The notes under the pieces are model-generated. The model did not search any database. It had not been told where the DNA came from and was given only the letters and a program-made list of their open reading frames with translations. The position numbers were made by a program, and so were the translations under genes. From G963668605 sp963668605 (GTDB lineage: Bacteria; Acidobacteriota; Terriglobia; Bryobacterales; Bryobacteraceae), in assembly GCA_963668605.1 (NCBI GenBank), contig OY764903.1:7192001-7256000 (forward strand): DNA of 64,000 nt, written 5' to 3'. Below are positions 26,248 through 33,840 of the stretch, piece after piece. The number at the start of each line of letters is the position of its first letter. Positions within the stretch are counted from its first letter, which is position 1.

Positions 26248-26556
26248 TTAGAGCAATCCAGGAGGCAGACCGAGACCGCCCAGCATCCCCGACATCTTCT
26301 GCTGCGTCTCTTCCTCCACCTTCTTGTGCGCCTCGTTGCAGGCGGCCATGACCATATCCTGAAGCATTTCGACGTCGCCGGCCACTTCCGGATCGATCTT
26401 GACGCCGAGCACGCGCTTCTGTCCGTCCATCTTCACCGTCACCATGCCGCCGCCCGCGGATGCTTCCACCACAATCCGGGCGACTTCCTCCTGCATGCGC
26501 TGCTGCATCTGCTGCGCTTGCTTCATCATCGATTGCATATTGCCGGGTAGTTTCAC
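26248..26556 (-). CDS. ybaB: YbaB/EbfC nucleoid-associated protein
   Basis: 102 residues. The N-terminal glutamine- and methionine-rich helix (NMQSMMKQAQQMQQRMQEEV) and the segment VVEASAGGGMVTVKMDGQKRVLGVKIDPEV are the family hallmarks. The C-terminal helix contains DLVMAACNEA-like DMVMAACNEAHKKVEEE. These small dimeric proteins bind DNA with little sequence preference. It sits between dnaX (16 bases upstream) and recR (3 bases downstream). Confidence 0.95.
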   Translation of the reverse strand: MKLPGNMQSMMKQAQQMQQRMQEEVARIVVEASAGGGMVTVKMDGQKRVLGVKIDPEVAGDVEMLQDMVMAACNEAHKKVEEETQQKMSGMLGGLGLPPGLL

Positions 26557-26572
26557 GGTCTTGCTCCTTGCC

Positions 26573-28246
26573 CTATTCTTTCAGGTTTCGAACGGTGCGA
26601 ATCTGGCTGTCGGGGAAAAGTTCCTGGAAGCGTTGCACTTCGGGATTCTCCAGCGCGCGCTCTTTCGCCTTGTCGGCGTCCTGCTTCGCGGCGGCCTGGA
26701 GTTGCTGGGTAGCGCCTTCGCCCATCTCCGCCCTGATCTTCTTCGGCTTTCCGAGTACGGCGGCCACGGCCTGCTGCATTTCGCTGGAGCGCAGGCCCAT
26801 GAGGAACTCACGCGGCGCTTTGCAGACCAACTCGGCGGCGTTCTCGGTAATCTCGGCGTGCTCGACGGCATCGGCGATGAAGGTCATGCCCTGTTCGCTG
26901 AGCCAGCTATGCAGGCGCTCCTTGAGCGATCCGGAGGCGGGCGCGGGCGGCGCTGCGGCTGTTGGCGCAGATGACGTCTTGCGCGCGGCGTCCATTGAAT
27001 ACGGTGAGGGCGCGACGCGCGGCGGCGGAGCCGTCTGCGGCTTTGCCGCTTGTGGCTTGGCGGCTTGCGGCGCCCGGGCGGGCACGGGCGCCGGTGAGGC
27101 TATGGGTACCGTCGCCTTGCCGGATTGCAGCATCGACAGTGCTTGTTCGATCGGCAGCAATTTCGCGGCGTGTACCAACCTCAGCAGGCCGATCTCCATG
27201 TGCAGGCGCGGCTGCAGGGAGAATTGAATTTCGCGGTAAAGGTCGAGCGTGATCTGTAGATAGCGCGTCAAATCTTCTTCGCCGAAGCCTGCGGAGATCC
27301 CCGCAAGGCGCTCCTGCTCAGGGGCAGAGGCGGAGATCAGGCGCGTTCCCTGGCCGGCGATGCGGGCGACCAGCAAATTGCGGAAGTAGCGCGACAGTTC
27401 GCGGCAGAAATGCTGCAAGTTCTGGCCGGTCCGTTCGAGTTCGTCGACGATCTCCAACATGCGCTGCGAATTGCCTTCGGAAAGTGCGCGGGTCACCTCG
27501 TTCAGCGATTCGAGCGAGAACATGCCGAGCAGCGCGCGCACTTCTTTGCCCGTCAGCATCTCGCCGCAGCAGGCGATAGCCTGGTCGAGCGCCGAAAGCG
27601 AATCGCGCACACTGCCCTCGCCGGCCTGCGCCAGCACGGTGAGCGATTCGGCGTCGGTCTTGATGCCTTCCTCTGCGCAGATCCACTCCATCCGCGTGAC
27701 AAGGTCGCCGAATTCGACCGAGCGAAAGCTGAACTGCTGGCAGCGCGAGGCGATTGTGGTCGGAATCTTGTGCGACTCGGTGGTGCAAAGCACGAAGACG
27801 ACCCACTCGGGCGGCTCCTCCAGGGTCTTCAGCAGGGCGTTGAAGGCTTCGTTGGTGATCTGGTGCGCTTCGTCAATGATGAAGACTTTGTAGCGGTCGC
27901 GCGCCGGCCGGTAGCGCACGTTCTCACGCAATTCGCGCATCTCATTGATGCCGCGATTGGAGGCCGCGTCGATTTCGATGACGTCGACCGCTCCTCCGGC
28001 TGTGACTTCCAGGCAACTGGAACACTTGCCGCAGGGCGTGATGGTGGGGCCTTCGACGCAGTTCAGGCAGCGCGCAAGGATTCGCGCGACGGTTGTCTTG
28101 CCGGTTCCGCGTTGGCCGGAGAGGATATAGCCGTGCGCAATTCGACGCTGGGCGATCGCATTCTCAAGAGTGGTGCGGACATGCTCTTGCCCGATCAATT
28201 CCGAGAATGTCTGGGGGCGATACTTCCTGGCGATGACCTGGTACAT
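26573..28246 (-). CDS. dnaX: DNA polymerase III subunit gamma/tau
   Basis: 557 residues. The N-terminal YQVIARKYRPQTFSELIGQEHV is the standard DnaX opening. The Walker A motif is SGQRGTGKTT, four zinc-binding cysteines occur in the CLNCVEGPTITPCGKCSSC region, and Walker B is VFIIDEAHQ. The C-terminal 170 residues are proline/alanine rich, then form a small folded tail as in tau-type subunits. It is the clamp-loader ATPase. The ATG at 28246 is set by the conserved N-terminus. It has no Shine-Dalgarno sequence (pyrimidine-rich TTTCCTTCC precedes it) and begins only about 14 bases after the SRP RNA end. Confidence 0.96.
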   Translation of the reverse strand: MYQVIARKYRPQTFSELIGQEHVRTTLENAIAQRRIAHGYILSGQRGTGKTTVARILARCLNCVEGPTITPCGKCSSCLEVTAGGAVDVIEIDAASNRGINEMRELRENVRYRPARDRYKVFIIDEAHQITNEAFNALLKTLEEPPEWVVFVLCTTESHKIPTTIASRCQQFSFRSVEFGDLVTRMEWICAEEGIKTDAESLTVLAQAGEGSVRDSLSALDQAIACCGEMLTGKEVRALLGMFSLESLNEVTRALSEGNSQRMLEIVDELERTGQNLQHFCRELSRYFRNLLVARIAGQGTRLISASAPEQERLAGISAGFGEEDLTRYLQITLDLYREIQFSLQPRLHMEIGLLRLVHAAKLLPIEQALSMLQSGKATVPIASPAPVPARAPQAAKPQAAKPQTAPPPRVAPSPYSMDAARKTSSAPTAAAPPAPASGSLKERLHSWLSEQGMTFIADAVEHAEITENAAELVCKAPREFLMGLRSSEMQQAVAAVLGKPKKIRAEMGEGATQQLQAAAKQDADKAKERALENPEVQRFQELFPDSQIRTVRNLKE

Positions 28247-28259
28247 GGAAGGAAATACA

Positions 28260-28370
28260 TTGCCAGGCCCCGGGTGATCCGCGGCACACAAGCTAAACCG
28301 CTACCGTTGCTTCCTTCCGAACCTGGCGGAGTTTACGGCCGCTCATTGCACGAAGCCCGGAGCCTGACAA
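28260..28370 (-). ncRNA. ffs: Small signal recognition particle RNA (4.5S type)
   Basis: Read on the minus strand, the universal SRP core CAGGTTCGGAAGGAAGCA lies at about 28325-28307, with the GGAA loop and flanking asymmetric loop. The ends pair: 5' GTCAGGCTCCGGG near 28369 with 3' CCCGGGGCCTGGCA near 28261, giving a single long hairpin of about 110 nucleotides, as in bacterial 4.5S RNA. The RNA binds Ffh and targets membrane proteins. Location directly upstream of dnaX on the same strand is known in other bacteria. A TAGCAT box 8 bases before the 5' end may be its -10. Exact ends are estimated from the pairing. Confidence 0.93.
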
Positions 28371-28384
28371 TCTCCTATGCTAGC

Positions 28385-29236
28385 ATGGCTCTTGCTCCCA
28401 TGCCTCCACTACGCCTGATGCGGCCTCATTACTGGACGAAGAATCTGCTCGTCCTCGCGCCGCTTGCGTTCTCGCAGTGGTACCGCGACACCGGACTGTG
28501 GCCGCGCGCGCTGCTAGCCTTTTTCTACTTCTGCGTGGCCAGTTCCGCCGTTTACATTCTGAACGACATCTGTGACCGCCATAGCGACCGGCTGCATCCG
28601 GTCAAGCGCTTCACGCGTCCGCTGGCCGCGGGTACGGTGAATCTGCGCAGCGCGCAGGTCATGTTCGCGATGTGCTGTGCGATTCTGCTGACGGTGCTGC
28701 TTTACGGGCGCGAATACGCGGCTCCGGTGTGGGGCTATTTGCTGTTGAACATCACGTACAACATCAAACTCAAGCAACTCGCGGTAGCGGACGTCTTCTC
28801 GGGCGCCTTCGGTCTGGTGCTGCGCCCGCTTGCCGGTTCGCAGGCGATTGGAATGCCGCTTTCTTTCTGGATGTTCATCACCACGCTGAGTCTGGCGCTA
28901 TTCGTCAACTCGCTCGAAAAGCGCCACGAGTTGGAGTCGTTGGGCAGCAACGCGCGTCCAACGCTGGCCGTCTATACGGCGCGCCTGCTAAACGGCTACG
29001 CGGCCGTGGCGGCCTCGATCGCGCTGTGCTTCTACTCGCTCTACGTGCTGATGGTGCGTCCGGCGCTGGCCTTCAGTATTGTCGCCGTACTGTTCTGCGT
29101 GCTGCGCTATTGGTATTTATCGGAGACGAACACGCGCCTGCTCTCTGCCCCGGATGCGCTTTTCGGAGACCTGCCGCTGATGCTGGGCGTACTCGCGTGG
29201 GTGGGCATGTGCCTGGGTTCGATCTGGATGGCCTAG
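28385..29236 (+). CDS. UbiA-family prenyltransferase (decaprenyl-phosphate phosphoribosyltransferase-like)
   Basis: 283 residues with about nine hydrophobic segments. The start LRLMRPHYWTKNLLVLAPL and the Mg-binding motif NDICDRHSDRLHPVKRFTRPLAAG match the group containing mycobacterial UbiA (Rv3806c-like 5-phosphoribosyl-1-diphosphate:decaprenyl-phosphate phosphoribosyltransferase). The second aspartate motif is usually D.xxxD; here the region VFVNSLEKRHEL-like ALFVNSLEKRHELESL occupies that place. It should transfer a group to or from a polyprenyl carrier in the membrane. It is divergent from ffs. Its 3' 473 bases plus trailing sequence are duplicated immediately downstream. Confidence 0.82.
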   Translation: MALAPMPPLRLMRPHYWTKNLLVLAPLAFSQWYRDTGLWPRALLAFFYFCVASSAVYILNDICDRHSDRLHPVKRFTRPLAAGTVNLRSAQVMFAMCCAILLTVLLYGREYAAPVWGYLLLNITYNIKLKQLAVADVFSGAFGLVLRPLAGSQAIGMPLSFWMFITTLSLALFVNSLEKRHELESLGSNARPTLAVYTARLLNGYAAVAASIALCFYSLYVLMVRPALAFSIVAVLFCVLRYWYLSETNTRLLSAPDALFGDLPLMLGVLAWVGMCLGSIWMA

Positions 29237-29893
29237 GCACGGCCGCTGGCGTTGTTGGACGGATGAACGGATCGCCTCCCGTCGCTATCGCTCCGGGCAC
29301 CGTTGGACGCCTACTGTGCCCAACACTCTCAAACTCAAGCAACTCGCGGTAGCGGACGTCTTCTCGGGCGCCTTCGGTCTGGTGCTGCGCCCGCTTGCCG
29401 GTTCGCAGGCGATTGGAATGCCGCTTTCTTTCTGGATGTTCATCACCACGCTGAGTCTGGCGCTATTCGTCAACTCGCTCGAAAAGCGCCACGAGTTGGA
29501 GTCGTTGGGCAGCAACGCGCGTCCAACGCTGGCCGTCTATACGGCGCGCCTGCTAAACGGCTACGCGGCCGTGGCGGCCTCGATCGCGCTGTGCTTCTAC
29601 TCGCTCTACGTGCTGATGGTGCGTCCGGCGCTGGCCTTCAGTATTGTCGCCGTACTGTTCTGCGTGCTGCGCTATTGGTATTTATCGGAGACGAACACGC
29701 GCCTGCTCTCTGCCCCGGATGCGCTTTTCGGAGACCTGCCGCTGATGCTGGGCGTACTCGCGTGGGTGGGCATGTGCCTGGGTTCGATCTGGATGGCCTA
29801 GGCACGGCCGCTGGCGTTGTTGGACGGATGAACGGATCGCCTCCCGTCGCTATCGCTCCGGGCACCGTTGGACGCCTACTGTGCCCAACACTC
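28764..29893 (+). repeat. Tandem direct duplication, two 565-bp units
   Basis: Unit 1 is 28764-29328 and unit 2 is 29329-29893. Every position compared by eye matches at an offset of exactly 565. The unit starts inside the prenyltransferase gene (TCAAACTCAAG), runs through its stop and ends in CAACACTC. Before the first unit the sequence reads ACA; after the second it reads AACGGTGCC, so the boundaries are sharp. It is either a very recent duplication or an assembly artefact. Confidence 0.9.
29329..29801 (+). pseudogene. Truncated duplicate of the prenyltransferase gene
   Basis: This is the 3' part of the upstream UbiA-type gene copied by the 565-bp tandem duplication. It encodes the last 157 residues (from LKLKQLAVADVFSG to the same GSIWMA end) without the N-terminal region and without the NDICDRHSDR active-site motif. 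A GTG at 29316 gives a short in-frame start, but with no ribosome site. The protein would lack half its helices, so it is not expected to work. Identity to the parent appears complete. Confidence 0.85.
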
Positions 29894-29924
29894 AACGGTG
29901 CCCGGAGCGAAAGCGACCGGAGGC
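29838..29924. repeat. Long palindrome (copy A of a dispersed inverted-repeat family)
   Basis: The arm at 29838-29872 pairs with the arm at 29893-29924 with only two mismatches over about 32 bases; the loop is about 20 bases. The left arm alone also occurs at 29273-29307 in the first tandem unit. The right arm ends in GACCGGAGGC, directly followed by the 5' end of the group II intron. Confidence 0.8.
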
Positions 29925-31800
29925 GTGTGCCCAGCATGGGCAGAATCTAATTGGATGAAAGGAGCCAATCGGAGCCGATGAAGGCAACCGTAGCGAAACG
30001 CAAGGCGTAGCCGCGAGGCGAAGCCGAAAGAAGCGCGTAGCAAACTCTCGACCGTAGGGACACGAACTGGCAGTGAGGCCGGGTGCGGGCGGCAAGCTGG
30101 CGCCAAACAGCGAAGCCCAAAGATCATCAAGACGCATCAGGTACAGCCAGTCGGCACGAGGGGACAGATTCTGCACCTTACCTGGGGAGATCTCTTGCAT
30201 GAGAGTGGAGGAGAAGTCAGCAGAGGCCGTAGTAGCGAAGAAGCCGTTGTAATGACGGTGGAGCGAAGGGCCGAAGGACCAATGCATTGGAGCTAGAGGA
30301 GGAACTGGAGGCCGGCGCAATAAGCGAACTCGAATCGCGGGACGTCACAACTACGGTGGCGAGAGCCCGGGAGTGCTTTCGGATCAGGCGGTGCAGCCGC
30401 GGAAGTCTGAACGCGAGGAGACGATGCCGGAGCTCTGCGAACCTCTCGACGGAGAGCAATGTACGAGACGTTAATGGAAACAGCCGTACGGGACGAGAAC
30501 TACGCGCAAGCGCTGGCGGCGGTGAAACGCAACCGGGGAGCGGCGGGTATCGATCGGATGACGACGGCGCAACTGGAATCGCATCTTCAGGCGAACTGGT
30601 GGATCCTCAAAGACAAACTTCTGAAGGGGACCTACGTTCCAAGTCCCGTGAGGCGTGTAGAGATACCGAAGCCAAGCGGGGGCACGCGGACACTGGGCAT
30701 CCCGACGGTACAGGACCGGTTCATACAGCAGTTGTTATTGCAAGTGCTGACACCGGTCTTCGATCCGCAATTCAGCGGGCACAGTTACGGATTCCGGCCG
30801 GGGCGCAGCGCACAGGACGCCGTGCGAGCCGCACAGCAATATGCGCAGGGAGGGAAGGACTGGGTGGTGGATCTAGACATCGCCAAGTTCTTCGACCACG
30901 TCAATCACGACATCCTGATAGGCCGGATCGCGGAAGTGATCCGGGACAAACGGGTGTTGCAACTGATTGGGAAATACCTGCGGCGGGGAAGCATGGTGAA
31001 CGGGGTGGTGACGAAAAGCGTGGAGGGAACGCCGCAAGGCGGACCGCTGTCTCCATTGCTGGCCAACATCTACCTGGACGCGCTCGATAAGGAACTGGAG
31101 CGGAGGCAGCACAGCTTCTGCCGCTATGCCGATGACTGCAATATCTACGTAGGCAGTCAAGCGGCGGCGGAGCGAACGCTGGCTTCGATACAGGGCTGGA
31201 TCGAGAAGCATCTGCGGTTGAAGGTGAATGCCGCCAAGAGCGGAACGGGGAGGGTTTGGGAACGTAAGTTCCTGGGCTTTCGACTGGACTGCAAGAAGCG
31301 GATCGGAATAGCACCGGAGAGTGTCGAACGATTCAAGGACCGGGTTCGCGAACTCTGGGATGCGCGGCGAAGTCGCAGCAGTAAACAACTGCGTGACGAT
31401 TGGAACCGCTACGTGCGTGGCTGGTGGGGGTACTTCCGGCTGGTCGAAGCACGGACCCGGATTCGCGACCTGGAAAGCTGGGTTCGACGGCACATTCGGA
31501 AGTGTTTCTGGTTGCGATGGCACGACACGCGGGGACGACTGCGAAAGTTACGGCAGCTTGGCATCACGCGGGACCGGCACTTAGGCGTGGTCGGCAGCAG
31601 TCGCGGAGCATGGGCGATGGCGGTGCATCCTGTAATCAACACCGCCATCAGCCACGCGAAACTGCGGAGATACGGCTTCTTGTTTCCAACCGATCTTGAG
31701 GCTCGTTAGATCGCCTTTGGTTCAACCGCCGGATGCGGAAAACCGCACGTCCGGTGGTGTGGGAGGGTGGCCGGGCGAAATCCCGGTCACTCCACCCGAT
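29925..31800 (+). mobile_element. Group II intron, class C-like, complete
   Basis: The 5' end is GTGTGCCCAGCATGGGC (29925), matching the usual bacterial GTGYG start. About 530 bases of structured RNA precede the reverse transcriptase gene. Domain V is a 34-nucleotide hairpin at 31725-31758 (ACCGCCGGATGCGG, GAAA-type loop, then CCGCACGTCCGGTGGT) with a CGC catalytic triad, as expected for class C. Domain VI follows at 31759-31800 and ends CACCCGAT. The encoded protein is short and lacks an HNH endonuclease. Insertion just after a strong palindrome also fits class C, which favours sites behind terminator-like hairpins. The 3' boundary is estimated to within a few bases. Confidence 0.85.
30459..31709 (+). 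CDS. Group II intron reverse transcriptase/maturase
   Basis: 416 residues. The reverse transcriptase blocks are in order: AAVKRNRGAAGIDRMT (block 0), VEIPKPSGGTRTLGIPTVQDRFIQQ (blocks 1-2), GHSYGFRPGRSAQDAV, VVDLDIAKFFDHVNHD, GTPQGGPLSPLLANIYLD and the catalytic YADD at residues 223-226 in YADDCNIYV. FLGF and a maturase/X domain (RDDWNRYVRGWWGYFR) follow. The C-terminus carries no HNH endonuclease motif. It promotes splicing and reverse-splicing of its host intron. The reading frame is intact, so the element may be active. ATG at 30459 has GGAGAG upstream. Confidence 0.95.
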   Translation: MYETLMETAVRDENYAQALAAVKRNRGAAGIDRMTTAQLESHLQANWWILKDKLLKGTYVPSPVRRVEIPKPSGGTRTLGIPTVQDRFIQQLLLQVLTPVFDPQFSGHSYGFRPGRSAQDAVRAAQQYAQGGKDWVVDLDIAKFFDHVNHDILIGRIAEVIRDKRVLQLIGKYLRRGSMVNGVVTKSVEGTPQGGPLSPLLANIYLDALDKELERRQHSFCRYADDCNIYVGSQAAAERTLASIQGWIEKHLRLKVNAAKSGTGRVWERKFLGFRLDCKKRIGIAPESVERFKDRVRELWDARRSRSSKQLRDDWNRYVRGWWGYFRLVEARTRIRDLESWVRRHIRKCFWLRWHDTRGRLRKLRQLGITRDRHLGVVGSSRGAWAMAVHPVINTAISHAKLRRYGFLFPTDLEAR

Positions 31801-31802
31801 GA

Positions 31803-31833
31803 TCCAAACAACCAAACAACCAATCAACCAATT
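31803..31833. repeat. Low-complexity CAAC/TTGG tract at the leuD stop
   Basis: Between the intron end and leuD the plus strand reads CCAAACAACCAAACAACC then AATCAACCAATT. In the leuD sense this is GGTTGATTGGTTGTTTGG, and the leuD stop TGA lies inside it. Nearly the same tract covers the stop of the VanZ-like gene at 37561-37601. Confidence 0.6.
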
Positions 31834-32426
31834 CCAAGCGTGTTGAGCGCGCCCGCGCGCCCCGCTTCGAACGCGGCGATCGCGCTTTCCTGCTGTAGAA
31901 TATAGCCGAGTTCGTCCACGCCTTCGAGCAGGCAGTGTTTCGCAAAGCCATCCACGGGGAACTTGACCGCTTTGCCGTCGGCCAGCGTCAGTGTTTGCGC
32001 GGCGAGATCGACCGTGACCTTGCTCGCCGGGTTCGCGAAGAGCCAGGCATGCACGTCGCGCGGAACCACGACCGGCAGCAATGAGTTCTTCATCGAATTC
32101 TGCTTGAAAATATCGGCGAACGAGGTGCTGATCACAGCGCGGAAGCCATACTGCGTGAGCGCCCAGGGCGCGTGCTCGCGAGAACTGCCGCAACCGAAAT
32201 TGTCGCCGGCCAGCAGCACTTGGGCCTGTTTCGATTCCGGTTTGTTCAACACGAAATCGGCTTTCGGCGTGCCGTCGGCCTCATAGCGCCAATCATAGAA
32301 AAGCTGTGCGTCGAGCCCGGCCTTTGAGATCGTCTTCAGGAAGCGCGCGGGGATGATCTGGTCTGTGTCGATGTTGTCGACTGGCAGAACCACCAGCGGG
32401 GATTCGATCTTCGTAAACTTCTTCAC
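31824..32426 (-). CDS. leuD: 3-isopropylmalate dehydratase small subunit
   Basis: 200 residues. The swivel-domain motifs are intact: VVLPVDNIDTDQIIPARFLK at the N-terminus and AGDNFGCGSSREHAPWAL, then NSMKNSLLPVVV. LeuD pairs with LeuC to isomerise 2-isopropylmalate to 3-isopropylmalate in leucine synthesis. Its start overlaps the leuC stop by four bases (ATGA). The stop sits in a low-complexity TTGATTGG tract, directly next to the group II intron. It is the last gene of the leuABCD operon. Confidence 0.96.
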   Translation of the reverse strand: MKKFTKIESPLVVLPVDNIDTDQIIPARFLKTISKAGLDAQLFYDWRYEADGTPKADFVLNKPESKQAQVLLAGDNFGCGSSREHAPWALTQYGFRAVISTSFADIFKQNSMKNSLLPVVVPRDVHAWLFANPASKVTVDLAAQTLTLADGKAVKFPVDGFAKHCLLEGVDELGYILQQESAIAAFEAGRAGALNTLGIG

Positions 32427-33829
32427 AGGATTGTCCTCACATCGGTCACTACGCCGGTGATGGCGCTGGCGGCGGCGGTCAGCGGGCTGGCCAGGAAGGT
32501 TCTTCCGCCCTTGCCCTGGCGGCCCTCGAAGTTGCGGTTGCTAGTGGAGACGCTGTATTCGCCGGGCTGCAACTGGTCGCCGTTCATGGCAATACACATC
32601 GAGCAACCGGCTTCACGCCACTCCGCACCGGCGGCTTCAAAGATTTTGTCGAGGCCTTCAGCTTGCGCCTGGCGCTTGATCTCCATCGAGCCGGGCACGA
32701 CCATGACGCGCACGCTCGGGTTGACCTTGCGGCCCTTCAGTAACCCGGCCGCGGCGCGCAGATCGCTCATCCGCGAGTTGGTGCAGCTTCCGATGAAGAC
32801 AACGTTGATGGGATGACCCAACAGCGGCTTGCCGGCTTCGAGACCCATGTAGCGCAGCGCCTTGCTGAGCGAGTCGCGCTCCATCGGGTCGGCGATAGCG
32901 GCGGGATCCGGCACGGCGGCGGTGATCGGGATGCCCATGCCCGGATTCGTGCCGAACGTGATCATCGGTTCGAGCTGGTTGGCGTCGATGATTTCGGTTC
33001 TGTCGTAAACCGCGCCTTCATCCGTTGGCAGTTGCTTCCAGCGTGCGACGGCGGCATCCCACTCGGCGCCCTTCGGAGCGAAGCGGCGTCCGGCGAGAAA
33101 TTCGTAAGTCTTCTCATCAGGGGCGATCATGCCGGCGCGCGCGCCGCCCTCGATCGACATGTTGCAGACGGTCATGCGCTCTTCCATCGAGAGCGCTCGA
33201 ATCGTGGAGCCGGTGAATTCGAAAACGCAGCCCGTGCCGCCGCCTACGCCGATGCGGGCAATCAGCGCGAGAATGATGTCCTTGGCGCCGACGCCTTTCC
33301 TAAGCGCGCCATCGACGCGCACTTCGAAGCTACGCGACTTGTTCTGCAAAAGGCATTGCGAGGCGAGCACATTCTCCACTTCGCTGGTGCCGATGCCGAA
33401 GGCGAGCGCACCGAAGGCTCCATGCGTGGCGGTGTGGCTGTCACCGCAGACTACGGTCATGCCCGGCTGCGTGAGGCCCTGTTCGGGTCCGATCACATGG
33501 ACGATGCCCTGGTTCTCGCTCTGGAAGCCGAAGCAGGGAATGCCGAACTCTTTGCAGTTGGCTTCGAGTTGCGCCACCTGTGCGGCGGCCACCTTGTCGA
33601 GTATGGGCAGCGAGCGCGGCGTCGTGGGAATGCTGTGATCGGCAGTCGCGAAGGTGTGTTGCGGACGCCGCACGCGGATGCCGCGTTCGCGCAGGCCGGC
33701 GAAGGCCTGCGGGGATGTGACTTCGTGGACCAGATGAAGATCGATGTAGAGCAGCGTGGGCGCGCCGGGCTGTTCGCTGACGACGTGCGCGTCCCAGACT
33801 TTTTCGATGATTGTGCGAGGTTTACTCAT
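32423..33829 (-). CDS. leuC: 3-isopropylmalate dehydratase large subunit
   Basis: 468 residues, the normal length. The start MSKPRTIIEKVWDAHVV is typical. Cysteines for the [4Fe-4S] cluster appear in VFIGSCTNSR and GCSMCIAMN. GDSHTATHGAFGALAFGIGTSEVE is the aconitase-family substrate segment. It works with LeuD in the cytoplasm. ATG at 33829 was chosen over a TTG-started extension overlapping leuB. It starts 11 bases after the leuB stop and its stop overlaps the leuD start. Confidence 0.97.
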   Translation of the reverse strand: MSKPRTIIEKVWDAHVVSEQPGAPTLLYIDLHLVHEVTSPQAFAGLRERGIRVRRPQHTFATADHSIPTTPRSLPILDKVAAAQVAQLEANCKEFGIPCFGFQSENQGIVHVIGPEQGLTQPGMTVVCGDSHTATHGAFGALAFGIGTSEVENVLASQCLLQNKSRSFEVRVDGALRKGVGAKDIILALIARIGVGGGTGCVFEFTGSTIRALSMEERMTVCNMSIEGGARAGMIAPDEKTYEFLAGRRFAPKGAEWDAAVARWKQLPTDEGAVYDRTEIIDANQLEPMITFGTNPGMGIPITAAVPDPAAIADPMERDSLSKALRYMGLEAGKPLLGHPINVVFIGSCTNSRMSDLRAAAGLLKGRKVNPSVRVMVVPGSMEIKRQAQAEGLDKIFEAAGAEWREAGCSMCIAMNGDQLQPGEYSVSTSNRNFEGRQGKGGRTFLASPLTAAASAITGVVTDVRTIL

Positions 33830-33840
33830 GGGGTTTCCTA

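Noticed and set aside
27410..28384. N-terminal extension of the prenyltransferase frame by about 325 codons
   Set aside because: The extension is antisense to dnaX and the SRP RNA; the family start is at 28385.
29316..29801. Second prenyltransferase gene
   Set aside because: It is the 3' fragment copied by the tandem duplication and lacks the active-site half, so it is listed as a pseudogene.
30287..31090. 267-codon plus-strand frame overlapping the reverse transcriptase
   Set aside because: Different frame within structured intron RNA and the RT gene; no motif and no conserved composition.
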